Below, piece after piece: positions 1-11,142 of a stretch of 64,000 nucleotides of DNA. Positions within the stretch are counted from its first letter, which is position 1. Every line of letters begins with the position of its first letter. This DNA comes from Anaspis maculata (Eukaryota > Arthropoda > Insecta > Coleoptera > Scraptiidae): NCBI GenBank assembly GCA_949128115.1, contig OX421964.1, positions 12,858,892-12,922,891 of the forward strand. Reading direction: 5' to 3'. Below the pieces are notes generated by a model. The model was given only the letters and a program-made list of their open reading frames with translations, searched no databases and was not told the DNA's origin. Position numbers and translations under genes: made by a program.

Positions 1-2600
1 CATTGTGCCTTCAGGTGTAGTTGGAGCCCCGTTGAGCCTCCTTATGTTTTTTCATGACTTTCGGAGTAGGTACCAGTAAGCCCCATTTCGCGTTATTTTG
101 TTATACAGAGCTCCATGGGGCCCCCTTGTCTCTTCAATACAGTTTAAAGTTCTGTTGGGCCTCCTTGCACTTTTCCTATAGGCTTTTGGAGCAGTAGTAA
201 GTCCCTTGTGCCTTTATGTTATATTCGACCCCTTATCCCTTGTTTCTTATATAAATATAATTTGGAGCCCTAATGAACCCCCTTAGAGCCCCTTGAGCCC
301 CCTTGTGTCACCAATATCATTTGAAGCCCTACTGAGCCCCCTTGCATTTTTCCGTGACTTTCTGATTTTTATTGAGCCCTGCGTCATTTAGAGCCCTAAG
401 GAGCCCCCTTGTGTGTTTTCGTGGCTTGTGCGTTCTTGCATTGCTGGAAGCCCCAGTGTACCTGGGTCTCTTGTGCCTTCATGTGATATACGGAGCCCTA
501 TCGGACCCCCTTGTGTCCGCAAGTGTATAGTTTGGCGCCTAGTGAGCCCTCTTGTTTTTTGTCTGGCTATCAGAATTCCAGTAAGCCCCTGTTGCCTTCT
601 TGTGTTATTCGGAGCTCCATTGGGCCCCCTTATTTCCTCAACGTTTTTTGAAGCCCTGCTGAGCCCCCTTACATCTTTCCGCGACTTTCGGAGCAGTAGC
701 AAGCACCTTCTGCCTTCAGGTGATATTCGGAGCCCTATCGGGCCCCATAGTGCAAGCAGATAAGCTTGATTATAAAAAGCTTCATTGGGCCCCCTTGTCG
801 TATTTCCGTGGCTTTCGGAGCTCTATCGGGTCCCCTTGTACCCTTATGTGTAGTTTGGAGCCCTAAGCAGTCCATTTTTGTTTTTATTGGCTTTCAGCAC
901 TATGCAGTAAGTCCCCTTTTGCCTTTTCTCGTTATAAAGAGCCCTTTGTGTCACCAATATCAGATGAAGTTCTACGGAGCTCCCTTGTACTTTCCCGTGA
1001 TTTCTGGATTTTCCATAGGCCCATTCTGCCCTATGTGTCCATTGGAGCCCTAACGAGCCCCCTCATGTGTTTTCGTGGCTTTCAGAATTCCAGTAAGCCA
1101 TCTTGTGCGCTTTTGCATTTCTGGAAGCCTTAGTGTAAGTCCCTTGTGCCTCCATGTGATATAAGGAGCCCTATCGGACCCTCTTGTGTCCGCAATTGTA
1201 GTTTGGAGCCCTAGTGAGCCCCCTTGGGTCCATAAGTATAGCTTGGAGCCCTAGTGAGTCCCCTTGTATTTTTCCATGACTATCAGAATTCCAGTAAGCC
1301 CCCTGTTGCCGTCTTATGTCATCCGGAGCGTCAGTGGGCCCCCTTGTTTCTTCACACGTCTTTTGAAGCCGTGCTGAGCCCCCTTACATCTTTTCGTGGC
1401 TTCCGGAGCAGCAGTAAGCACCTTGTGCCTTCATGTGATATTCAGAGCCCTATCGAGCCCCTTTGTGTCTTCAAGTGTAGTATATGGAGCCCTAATGAGC
1501 CCCCTTGTGTTTTTTCGTAGCTTCCGGAATTCCAGTGAGCCCATTTTGCCTTCTGTTGTTATATAAAGCTCTTTGGGCTCCCTTGTGCCTTTATGTGATA
1601 TGCGGAGCCCTATCGGACCCCCTTGTGCCGGTTAGTGTAGTTTGGAGTCCTAGTGAGCCCCTTTGGTTTTTTAATGGCTTCCAGAAACCCAGTCACCCCC
1701 TTTTGCCTTTTTTTATTATACAGAGCTCCATTGGGCCCCCTTGTTTTATTTCCATGGTTTTTGGAGCTCTATCGGGTCCCCTTTGTACCCTTATGTGTAG
1801 TTTGGAGCCCCAATCAGTCCACTTGTGTTGGCTTTCCGAGTATCATACAGTGAGCCCCCTTTTGCCTTTTCTTGTTGTGAAGAGTCCCTCGGGCCCCCTT
1901 GTGTAACCAATATTATATGAAGTTCTACGGAGCCCCCTTGCATTTTCCCGTGATTTCCAGATTCTTGTTAAGCCCCTTGTGCCCTATGTGTCGTTAAGAG
2001 CCCTAATGAGCCCCATTATGTGTTTTCGTGGCTTTCAGAATTCCAGTAAGCCATCTTGTGCGCTTTTACATTGCTGGAAGCCCTAGTGTAAGTCCCTTGT
2101 GCCTTCATGTGATATACGGAGCTTTATCGGGCCCCCTTGTGCCCGCAAAAGTAGTTTGGAGCCCTAGTGAGCCCCCTTGTGTCCATACGTGTAGCTTGGA
2201 ACCCTAGTGAGCCCCGTCGTTCCCATGAGTGTAGTTTGGAGCCCTAGTGAGCCCCCTTATGTTCTTCAATGCGACTATCAGAATTCCAGTGAGCCTCCTG
2301 TTGCCTTCTTGTGTCATCCGTAGCTGCCGTGGGCCCCCTTGTTTCTTCAACGTCTTTTGAGCCCTGCATGCTAAGCCCCCTTACATCTTTCCGTGGCTTT
2401 CGAAGCAGTAGTAAGCACCTTGTGCCTCTATGTGATATTCGGAGCCCTCTCGAAGCTCCATAAGGCCCCCTTATGCTTTCAATATCGTTTGAAGCCTTGC
2501 TGAGCCCCGTTGCATTTTTTCGTGGCTTTCGGATCTCTGTCGGAGTCCCTTGTGTTTGCTCATGATTTTTAGATCTTTTTATTGAGCCCCCTTGTGTCTT
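1..2600. repeat. GC-rich degenerate minisatellite, ~40-bp unit
   Basis: The stretch is built from degenerate units of about 40 bp around the core GGAGCCCTAGTGAGCCCCC followed by TTGTGT and a variable tail. Variants such as GAGCCCTATCGGACCCCC and GAATTCCAGTAAGCCCC recur at irregular spacing; the GAATTCCAG variant appears near 550, 1083, 1287, 1525, 2038 and 2280, suggesting a higher-order period. Open frames exist on both strands, but this is expected of an array whose unit lacks stops. No gene is supported. The array runs off the left edge of the window. Confidence 0.85.
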
Positions 2601-2643
2601 CATGTGTAATATAACCCCCTTACCTTCCGAAGCCTTCACTTGC

Positions 2644-2800
2644 GACGAATTGTCCGCGGGACGAATTGTCCGTGAGACGAATTGTCCGCGGGACGAACTG
2701 TCCGCGGGACGAACTGTCCGCGGGACGAACTGTCCGCGGGACGAATTGTCCGCGACGAATTGTCCGCTACGAATTGTCCGCGGGACGAATTGTCCTAGCA
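2644..2800. repeat. 16-bp tandem repeat GACGAATTGTCCGCGG
   Basis: About nine to ten consecutive copies of the 16-bp unit GACGAATTGTCCGCGG, with AAC/AAT and CGTGA variants and two shortened units near 2740-2768. It sits exactly between the GC-rich minisatellite on the left and the AT-rich degenerate satellite on the right. Each unit carries CCGCGG, giving regularly spaced CpG-rich sites in an otherwise CpG-poor region. It is not seen at the equivalent place in the unit-3 copy near 38.0 kb, where the flanking sequence continues without it. Confidence 0.9.
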
Positions 2801-3365
2801 CCCAAGATTTATAGGGATTTTTAGGAATTCCTACAATAATTCTAGGGATTTTTGAAGATTTATTAAGCTTATTACAATAATTATTGCAGAAATTCATTGA
2901 GATATTTGAGAATTGTTACAAAAATGTGAGTGATATCTTGAAATTTCTACAAGATATTCACGACTTCTTGACATAACTATGGGATTTCTAGAGGTTTCTA
3001 AGAAATTCTGCAGAATTTCTAAGAATTTCTAGAGATTTCCATGGGATTTCTAGAAATTTCCGAAGGATTTGATAAGATCTCAAAGGATTCTTGAAGATTT
3101 CCACAAATTTGGGAGGAATTTTCAATTATTTATTTCCAAGGATTTTTGGAAACGTCCAGGGAGTTCTAAAGATCTTCACGGGATTTCTGGAAATTTCGAA
3201 AAGATTTCTGAGGACTTTTATCTATTTCTACGAAATTTTAAAAACTTGAAGAGATTTCTGCAAAATTTTTGAGAATTTTTGAGGGTTTCTAGAGCTTTCT
3301 GAAGATTTGTATGGCAATTCCAGGCTTTTTTTGAGATTTTTACAAGAATTACCGATACCTATCTA
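2801..3365. repeat. AT-rich degenerate satellite (GATTTCTA type)
   Basis: Degenerate short units of roughly 11-12 bp, typified by GATTTCTAGGG, GATTTCTGAAG and AATTTCTAGAG, run through this stretch. The same satellite, with collinear sequence, appears at 38,020-39,100 and 40,177-40,434, so this is the start of a large duplicated unit that also carries the kinase gene. No gene is seen. The word CACAAATTTGGG at about 3111-3122 is the unoccupied version of the site that holds the Spy-like element at 39,101-40,176. Confidence 0.8.
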
Positions 3366-3367
3366 TA

Positions 3368-3750
3368 CAGGGTGTTACACTTTTTTTTGACAATATTTTA
3401 AGAGATATATATTTGAGAGCATCAAAAAAAGGTGGAATTTCTTGAAAAAATGCATATCGGAAGCGCATTATGACAGTGATAGAGGCTCCCAAAGTTGAGT
3501 TTTAAAGATGCTTTTTGTGTTATAATTCCAAATTTAATCACTGAATTTTGACCAAATTTGGTACACCAGCACACAGTAAGTTGATGCATACCTACAAGCT
3601 GGTCAGATTGATTTTTGTCGAATGTGTGAAAGAATATTTTCCAATTTCTTATTAGTAAAAAAAAACTTCGTTTCGTTTTCTCGGCAGAAGTACTCATTTT
3701 TTGATGCCCTACCATCCCTTAAATATAAACAAAGAAAGTGTAACACCCTG
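3368..3750. mobile_element. TA-flanked MITE with CAGGGTGTTACAC ends
   Basis: A 383-bp element bounded by CAGGGTGTTACACTTT on the left and its inverse on the right, with TA on each side (3366-3367 and 3751-3752). TA flanks and short inverted ends fit a non-autonomous Tc1/mariner-type element. The interior is AT-rich and holds no credible coding frame. A near-identical copy occupies the collinear position in unit 3 at 40,437-40,821, so the insertion predates the duplication. Confidence 0.75.
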
Positions 3751-3862
3751 TATAGTTTCCGCGCGGTTCCTAGAGATTCAAATGGAATTTCTGAACCATT
3801 TTATGATTTCTGAGAATTTCTGAAAGGGCCTGACGAGCTCCGAATACACCGAAGCAATTAAA

Positions 3863-4459
3863 ATGAACGGGAACGTAACGGCATGCAGAGCCACCCCAGG
3901 ACGAAGCCAAGACGGCAACCGATGTCGCCGCTGTAGTGTCGGCATTGAGAATAATGTAGCTTTTGAAACATTGCCGCACATTCTTGGTGTATGTCCATTT
4001 GGTGAAGCTCTTCGCAATGCACGCCATCACACAATCCGAGCATCCCTTGCGAAAATTCTCAAAACCAAAGGCTGGGAAACACACGAAGAGGTACCGGGTT
4101 TGGCAGACAACGGCAGCTGGCGAAGAGTTGACGTCCTTGCCATTGACAGAAAGCGACGGAAAGGATACATACTAGATCCAACTATAAGATTTGAAGATAG
4201 CAAAGAACAACCTAAAGCTGTCCATGTTGAAAAGCGAACCATTTATGAACCGACTATATCTTATTTTAGAACAAAATATGACATAGATAGTATTCAGGTG
4301 TTCGGGTACCTTACAGGAGCTCGGGGAACCATTCCCAAATTTTTTATCACAAATTTCTGTCAGTTATTCGATGTATCGACCAGAAGGGCAAAGGATATTG
4401 CAATATCCGCACTCAAGGATTCCATCAGAATTTTCAAACACCATATGTTCTCAATTTAA
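3863..4459 (+). CDS. 5'-truncated non-LTR retroelement: C-terminal zinc knuckle and restriction-like endonuclease (R2-like)
   Basis: The 198-residue frame reads as the C-terminal end of an R2-like non-LTR retrotransposon polyprotein. A CCHC-type knuckle (CRRC then H-x4-C in LPHILGVC, residues ~22-46) is followed by RNARHH and by the endonuclease core with VDVLAID (about residue 90) and ILDPTIRFE (about residue 104). The frame is open upstream to 3824, where a stop is met and satellite sequence begins, so the annotated methionine is internal and the element is 5'-truncated. The reverse transcriptase domain is absent. A 3' tail of about 150 bp follows. Copies lie at 40,934-41,530 (+) and 51,340-51,797 (-), with an older relic near 20.2 kb. 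It is a dead element fragment carried along by the duplications, not a host gene. Confidence 0.85.
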   Translation: MNGNVTACRATPGRSQDGNRCRRCSVGIENNVAFETLPHILGVCPFGEALRNARHHTIRASLAKILKTKGWETHEEVPGLADNGSWRRVDVLAIDRKRRKGYILDPTIRFEDSKEQPKAVHVEKRTIYEPTISYFRTKYDIDSIQVFGYLTGARGTIPKFFITNFCQLFDVSTRRAKDIAISALKDSIRIFKHHMFSI

Positions 4460-6220
4460 AATTCAACTCTATGTATAAATTCCAACTTATCAAATTACTT
4501 ATTCAACTTAATTAGAAAATTCACTATGATGCGGTATCCTTTGTCTTGGGCAATCTATTTTATATAGAAAGGTGTTAATTTATTTCATATGAATAAATTA
4601 TTTATATAGATTTTTGGAGATTTCCGAAAGATTTTCAGTTTTCTAGAATTTTCACGAGATTTTGTAGAAATTTCGACGACATTTCTGGAAATTCATAAGG
4701 CTCCCAGAAAACTTACAGGAGATTGCTAGGGATTCCCAAGGATTTCGAAGAGTTCCTGAGGATCACGATGGGATTTCCAGGTACCTATTCCCAATGATCT
4801 GTATAGGACTTTCGGGGATTTTCACGACAATTCTTGGCATTTCTAGAGACTTCTGGAGACGACCAATAATTTTCTAAAGATCTCTTGACATTTCTACGGT
4901 TTCTAGGGATTTCTAAAATTCTCAAGGTTTCTGAGGAATTTCCCGGAGATCCTAAAGATTTGTGTGAGACTCCTAGGGATTCCTGGAGGTTTCTCGAGAT
5001 TCTTGAAGAACTTCGAGAGATTTTTGAAGATATCTACGGGTTTTCTGGAGATACTAACGAGATTTTTGATGATTCCTGTGTAAGTTTCTGGGGATTTCTA
5101 AAGATTTCTACGGGATCATAAGGGGATCTTCCGAAGATTTGTTTGAAATTTCTAGGGATTTATGAATCTTTATTCATACGGAGTTTCCAGGGAGTTTCCT
5201 GAGAATTTTTGAAAATTTCCAGGGGTTCTGGGATTGAACACGTGTACTTATGTGATTTCTATTGTTCTTGTGATTTCTATGAGCCGAGATCAAAGATATG
5301 CATGGGGTCTCTGGAAATCTCTAAATTTTTACTAGATTTTTGAGGATTCATGGGGATGTCTAGAGATTTCTAAGAATTTCTTGGAATTTCTAAAATATTT
5401 CTATGATGATTTTCCAGAAATTTTCAAGAATCTCTAGGTATTCCTAAAGATTTGTATATAATTTCTAGGGATTTCTACGACGATTCTATTCTAGGGGTTT
5501 CTAGAGAAAAAGCTTACCAATAATTACAAAAATTTATTGAGATTTCTTAAAATTGCCACAAAAAATTGAGTGATTCCCAGTAATTTCTACGGGACTATTA
5601 CGTATCTTTTAAAATTACTATGGGATCTCCAAGAAGATTTTCGGAACTCTACAGGATTTCTTAAAATTCTCAGAGATTCTTGTGGAGTTTTCAGGCATTT
5701 TGAGGAAATATCATGGAGATATGAAGAATTCTTGAAGAACCTTACAAGATTGGTAGGTATTTTGTGAAGTTTCTAAAGATTTATGAAAACGTCCAGGGAG
5801 TTCCAAAGATCTTCACGATTCTTGAAAGTTTCCAAAGGATTTCTTAAGACATTTTCGAACTATTTCTACAAAAATTCTAGGAACTTCTGAAGATTTCAAC
5901 AAGATTTTTGGAAACTTTCGAGAGTTTCTGGGCTTTCCACAGATTTGTACGAGATTTCCAGGGATTTCTGAAGATTTTTACGAGAATTACTGGGACCTAT
6001 TAAGGTTTCCGCGGAACTCCTAGGGACTCACCCGGCATTTCTGAGAAATTGGATAATACCTAAGAATTTTTATAGATTTTCAGAGATTTTTAAGGGATTC
6101 CCAGAGACTAACAAGAATTGTTACGAGATTTTGTAGGGATTTCTAAGGATTTTTGGTGATTCACAAAAATTTCTTCGGATTTCTTATCATTTCTAATGTT
6201 GCATGACATTTTCCCAAATG
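4460..6220. repeat. Retroelement 3' tail and AT-rich degenerate satellite
   Basis: The first ~150 bp are the 3' untranslated tail of the retroelement fragment (AATAAATTATTTATATAG near 4593-4610). The rest is degenerate GATTTCTA-type satellite containing phrases such as TTTCTAGGGATTTCT and GAAGATTTCTACGGG. The stretch is collinear with 41,531-43,200 and, reversed, with 49,661-51,340. No gene is seen; the short open frames are not conserved between copies. Confidence 0.8.
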
Positions 6221-6229
6221 TCACACATA

Positions 6230-7250
6230 CCGCGAATAAATACAGGGTGTCCTATAAGCTCCTTGCCGATTTGAAATCGCTGTAACTTTGTCTGTAATTT
6301 TTTTGGAAATAATATAGCTCATCGAGTAGACCTTGAACAGCAGTTTTATTTGTATCAACAAAGGAGAATGATGCCTTCCAAATAACTGACGTTTTCGGCC
6401 TCGCAATGTCGGGCTCTTGCGAGAGCGCTGTCCATGGCTTTCCGTAAAATGTCTGGGTCAAACTCTCGGATCTCGGCCTCAATATTTTTTCTCAACTTGC
6501 AGGACAGTTTCCGGCTTGTTGGAAAAGGCTTTATCCTTCAGGTACCCCAAAGAAGAATGGGGAGTCGTACCTACCGAGGAAAGATATTGAACCCCAAATT
6601 CAAGTAGGTACAAAATACAAAAAAAAGTTCTACAAAGAGTCCAAATTTTCAAACCATATACAGCAACTATTCTAAAGTTTGATTTTCCATAGTTGACGTA
6701 AGGAAACTCTCATGTTCCAGCTTTCATTTACATTAAAAACAGTTTGGAAAAACATACAAGGAAAAAAGTTCAAGCGATTTCAAATAGGTCAGGCACTTAT
6801 GGACCGGCCTGTAGGTACTTGCTTATGAACTGATGATATTCAATTTCTTTAAAACAGCACAGTGGTGTAGATACCTACTGATTGTAGGCAATTGGGAAGG
6901 AAAATGCCCCCACTCCATCTACGCCACTGTGTTGTTATAGACAAAATACCATAGCGAAAGTTTTAACAAAACAAAAAACAAGAATTGCACGTGTTCACAC
7001 GTGTTTTTCAAATGCTGTATAGAGCCATTTGTTCCGCAATCGGCTTGTAGACCCCGCATACAAAAGAACTGGACCTTTCAAAAATATCAGGTATATTTCC
7101 AGCTAGAACAAGAACCGTCATAAACCTGCACAACAATACAAAGAAAATACTGGAACTGACCAGGTAGCTTCGACTTTCAATAGGTATTGTATTGAACCCA
7201 AAATAACGGTCCTTACTTCTGGACCCAGCTCCCTCCCCCTACACCCTTTT
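6230..7250 (+). other. Conserved 5' flank of kinase unit 1
   Basis: Non-satellite sequence that precedes the kinase exon and recurs at 43,245-44,271 (+), in reverse at 48,606-49,660, and partly in reverse at 30,673-30,975 plus 35,525-35,880. It opens with a CAGGGTGTCC end next to TA at 6241, resembling one end of a TA-flanked element; the matching end was not found nearby. The last ~230 bp contain a frame that is open in some copies only. It is a plausible promoter and 5' untranslated or upstream-exon region, but no start site can be fixed from the sequence. Confidence 0.55.
6988..7003. promoter_or_regulatory. Paired E-boxes CACGTG-N4-CACGTG upstream of K1
   Basis: CACGTGTTCACACGTG holds two perfect E-boxes four bases apart, about 350 bp before the first in-frame ATG of the kinase exon. 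The same 16-bp motif is intact in the other three units at 30,917-30,932, 43,987-44,002 and 48,853-48,868. CACGTG is the core site of bHLH factors. The duplications are recent, so conservation alone is weak evidence of function. Confidence 0.4.
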
Positions 7251-8291
7251 GTGAATGAGAGAGCTTCGCACAGTGGGAGAAAAGTCATTCAGTACCGACC
7301 AGTTGTCGAAAGCACATCTCTCCAAGCAACAATTCAAAAATTGAAAATGGTGGAAAAAGTGATCGGTTCGAGACGCGTTTTGCGCGAAGCCCAACGCAAG
7401 TGGGCGGAAAAGTTAAACAAGTGCGATCTGATCGAGTTGAACCTGGTGCGTACGTTCGCCAAACGGAGCCTAGCTCACGTGTCCGTCGTCCAGCTGGACG
7501 GCCACGCTGATTCCGCGTTCGCCCTCAAATCCGTGCAGAAGTCCAAAATCAAAACGCCGGCCGCCCGCCAGAGCCTATTCTCAGAGAAGCAAGCGCTGCT
7601 CGCGGCGCAAAGCGATTTCGTCGTCAAACTCTACCGGACCTTCAAGGACAAAAAGCACTTGCATTTCCTGACCGAGTATTGCCCTGGTGGGGACTTGATG
7701 CGCTTCGACCGAAGCCGGTTTGCCGAAGACGCGGCAAAGTTCTACATCGCCTGCACCGTGGAAGCCTTGGATTGTCTGCACTCACTCGACATCGTGCACA
7801 ACGATCTGAAGCCCGGGAACATAGTTCTGGATGCAGACGGCTACGCCAAAGTAATCGACCTGGGTCTTGCCCAAAAAATCAAAAAAGGTCGGAAGGCGTT
7901 CAGTTTCCGCGGCACAGTCAGCCTGGTGCCACCGGAAGTCGCCCGGATTTTGCTAAAGAAGCAGAAAGGCTTCATAGGCCGCAATAGAGCGGTAGACTTG
8001 TGGGCTCTTGGAGTGCTCCTGTACAAGCTCTTAACCGGCGATTACCCGTTCGAAGATGCCTCTTACGACAACAAAAAGATATGTGCTAAAATTGGACAAG
8101 GCATCGATTCTGTACGCTTCCCAGAGAAGAACTTTTCGACAGAAGCCATCGATTTTGTTCGAAAACTCTGCGCTCACAACCCAAAGAAGAGAATGGGATA
8201 CGAAAACATCCAGGAAATACGAGAGCATCCTGAAGCCACCCGCATTTGGCGGGCCGAAAAAATTCCGGAGGAAAATAATTCAAAGCCGTGA
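7251..8291 (+). pseudogene. K1: PKG-like AGC kinase, main exon, truncated by an insertion
   Basis: A protein-kinase domain closest in motifs to cGMP-dependent protein kinase, without cyclic-nucleotide-binding domains. Counting from 7251: the place of the glycine-rich loop is RTFAKRSLAHV (67-77) with no glycine; the lysine is in FALKS (K93), the helix-C glutamate in SEKQ (E112), the catalytic loop reads HNDLKPGN (183-190) instead of HRDLKPEN, the metal site is DLG (203-205), and the activation segment is AFSFRGT then VPPE. Position 7251 is a GTG; the first in-frame ATG is 7347. The true exon ends at 8230, but a 2.9-kb insertion begins at 8231, so the frame runs about 20 codons into it and the original donor is displaced to 11,147. 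K1 can therefore no longer join to its C-tail exon at 11,336 in the normal way. It is likely a truncated pseudogene; a shortened product is possible. Confidence 0.8.
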
Positions 8292-11142
8292 AATCGAGGT
8301 ATGAGAATGTGAATATTCAGAGTCAAGGCATCACTAAAAGATGTCGCTAGCTATTTAATTCATTCGTGTAAATCCCGCAAAGCTCTATAACATAATTTAC
8401 TGGCCCATCATCGACATTCAACAACCGTCCCTGCTTGACGTCCGACGAAATGGGGAATTGGTGCATATGAAGTGAAGCACCCGCATATTGACCCAGCTAG
8501 TTGCTGCCGTACTCCCGCTATGTTGACGCGCCGTGTTATCGCCCGCTCGCCGCCGCCATCATCCGATGTCCACGTGATGTCACCCGGTGTCCCAGCGCAG
8601 TGTATTGAATTACCCATTGGAATTCCACGGCTATACGCCGTTCGCGATCGTTTTGGATGCAATAAAATATTCCGGATGGCTGGGAATGGAGGATATCGCC
8701 GGAGATTGACCGTGGTACCTGGACCAATCCTCCTGGGCTGCCGTCCGCTCCCGACTTGTCACGTCCGCTGCCGAGTGCTTCTGCGGGCCTGTTAGCGAAG
8801 AGTTTTAGTCCCCTTCGAGGAAGCTGAGTTAGAACCCGTTTATGTTGCGTCGCGACCCTCCTAGAGGCCGAAGCGTCGAAGCCCCAATGAAGAGTCCCAG
8901 CCCACTTGGAAAATGACGAGTCGATTTCCCCCGGCTGATGTGTCTCAAAGGCCCCCTGGAGAAGCCGAGTTGGAACCCTTCGGAGTCGTGTTTTGGTCCC
9001 CTTGGGGGCACGCTGAGTCGAGAACCCTCCAGGTTGAGTTTTGACCCTCCGAGAGACTGATGAGTTGCTTCCCCCGTTGAGTTGCAACCCGTCTCTAGGA
9101 TGTCGAGTCAGAGCCCTTGGACGTTGAGTCTTGATCCGCCTCCAGGTGTCGAGTCAGAGCCCTCCGGCGACGAGTTCCAGCCCTTTTTCCAGGTCGATGT
9201 GCCAAGACCCTTCCGGTGTTGAGTTTCGACCCTTCTCCAAGTCGTAGAGTTGGGACCCGTTGACGAAGTGTTTCGAACCCCCTCCAGGATGCTGAGTCGC
9301 GTTCCCTCCACGATGAGTTCTAGCCCACCTCGAGGATGTCGAGTTGAAACCCCTAAATGAACCAGGCCCGATAGAAATGAGGTCTCTCGTTTCGGTATCT
9401 CGTGTGGCGGAGTGATGACCTCGACGAGCGGGAGGTTAGTCTTGGTGAGTTGGGATAGTTGCTTACGGTTAGGCTTTGTCGTGAAAAATGTATGATGGGG
9501 CTCACGCGTGCTTTCTGAATCTGCCTGCACGTGCTGGTATCTGCGCTACTGTCTGCCGTCAGGTACAGCCACTGGCAAGCCTCGTCCTTTGATGGATACC
9601 TTCATAGAAAGGTATTCGCGCTCTTGGGCCCTCTGGACTTGGCTTTGTGACTGCGGTACTCAGAGCACCGGACCTAGTGGGTTAGATCTGGAAACTCGCG
9701 GGTGAGCTTCCTCTGCGTTTCTGAAGTTCCTAGTTATTCGGAAAATGTAAATTTGGAGAACTACGTGAAAAATCAAGTAATTGAAATAAAATAGCATCGC
9801 GTTGAGATCGGGGTTCGGACCCTGCCGTAGAGTCGTAATTGTTGATCGGATTGATGGACGCCCCCCCCCCCTCCTTGAAACTAATGATTTTGTTTTAGGG
9901 CCACGACAGTTCCGGATATTTCCATATAGAGCTTGTTACGGGAATGAAGACGTTCTTATTCGAAACTGATGAATTTAATCCGGTACCCAACGACGCCATC
10001 GTTCAGATAGGGACTTTGTGAAAATGAATTGTTATTAGGGCTCAATCAGGAATAGGGTAGACGGCGATTATTTCGCGTTAGGGCAAAGATTATTTCGACG
10101 CCTCTCCGCATCGGCTTTTCGGCGAACACCCTGTATAGCCTATTCTCTGCGTTTTGTTTCTCCCGGCTGCGGCCTGCTCTCACAAATTGCTGAACAACAA
10201 CGAACTAGCGCGTATACGGGGCGTGCTCAAAACGTTCTCCAAATTAAATTTGTATCTTGACTAGAGTAATTGTTTCGCGCTCACCATCGGTTTGAAAGTT
10301 TTTGGAAGGGCGAAATTTGGTTCAACATTTCCGGTTATAGACACGCGCGACCGCGGGAATCTTTCTAAGCGTTGGGGGCGACTCACGGTGAAAACAGGGA
10401 ATAGGCCCCCACAAAGGTAGCCATATCCAATCCTTTCCAAACGGGCAAAAGAGACCATGGCCCAAAAAGAAGCAACAGCCTTTGAAAAGAATGCCACAAT
10501 TAGGTGGGCTACCATACACACACCGGCCCACAAATCTTGGATAGCACTCGTGGTCGAAGTCACTCTTCTCTTTTCAGTGTCTAGAAGCCGGGCCTAACCC
10601 TAACATAACCTCTAACACTAACATAAATGTTGGATCTGATTTAATCACAAAAAGAACTTTGAACCGCGAAAACCAGTCAGAATTAAATGTCGGTCAAGGT
10701 GTAGAGTCAGGTGTTCGTCGGAGGGTTGGGGTGTTGGGACGTCTGAAATAATTAGGGGAAAGTTATCTCTTCGGGAATAGGTTAGATCTTTTGGATAATT
10801 TAGCCTGCGATGTGATGGTAGGACTAGGTATAGGAGCGAGCCATTATTTAAACATTTTGAATTGTACATAGAAGTCAATAGATTGATGTTATGTTAAAAT
10901 TTTATACTGTGTCTTATTGCGTTCAAACTCGTAGTCAGACCCATCTCAACAATCTCAAGAACTCTATAATCGAACAACAAGAAGAGAGGCACAACGGGAT
11001 GTCGTCCTGATACTAGATGATCATCGGCCAAGCGGTTCCAAAAGCGGGAAAAGTGATTTAATTCAAATAAGTTGAATTAAATGCCAGTATAATGGGTTGT
11101 CTACCCATTCAGGGGTACAAGACGATAGCTGGGGTCGTTTCA
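8231..11142 (+). mobile_element. 2.9-kb insertion with TG..CA ends and 4-bp target duplication (candidate solo LTR)
   Basis: Comparison with K3 defines the insertion exactly: K3 reads GAGAGCATCCGTAAG, whereas K1 reads GAGAGCATCC, then 2,912 bp, then ATCCGTAAG. The target duplication is ATCC. The insert starts TGAAGCC and ends GTTTCA, so it has the TG..CA ends of an LTR. No direct repeat of its ends was seen, so a solo LTR is more likely than a whole element, although 2.9 kb is long for one. The interior is GC-richer than its surroundings and includes a minisatellite (8770-9370). A diverged relative lies in reverse at about 32,880-35,470. No long coding frame is convincing. Confidence 0.65.
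8770..9370. repeat. GC-rich ~36-bp degenerate tandem repeat within the insertion
   Basis: Degenerate units of about 36 bp around CTCCAGGATGTCGAGT and TTGAGTTTCGACCC recur about 15 times. The related insertion at 32.9-35.5 kb has a different array (137-bp unit) at the corresponding place, so the repeat arose or was replaced after the two copies diverged. The open frames here are by-products of the repeat. Confidence 0.7.

Noticed and set aside
388..2897. Open frames of 60-217 codons on both strands across the left minisatellites
   Set aside because: They follow the tandem units, occur on both strands, have no domain signature and are not collinear with anything in the other units.
7581..8283. 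Antisense and shifted frames overlapping the kinase exon (also at 29.8-30.5, 44.4-45.2 and 47.6-48.4 kb)
   Set aside because: They are shadows of a GC-rich coding exon, and the sense frame has unmistakable kinase motifs.
9800..9835. GGGGTTCGGACCCTG looks like a tRNA T-arm or primer-binding site
   Set aside because: No A box or cloverleaf accompanies it, and the relative at 34.35 kb keeps only the same short block; insufficient for a tRNA or PBS call.
10590..10615. CCTAACCCTAACATAACC resembles telomeric repeat
   Set aside because: Only two imperfect units, embedded in the 2.9-kb insertion and its relative; not an array and not the insect TTAGG repeat.
8231..11142. Full-length LTR retrotransposon
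   Set aside because: Only the outer TG..CA and 4-bp duplication are present; no pair of direct terminal repeats, gag or pol frame was seen.
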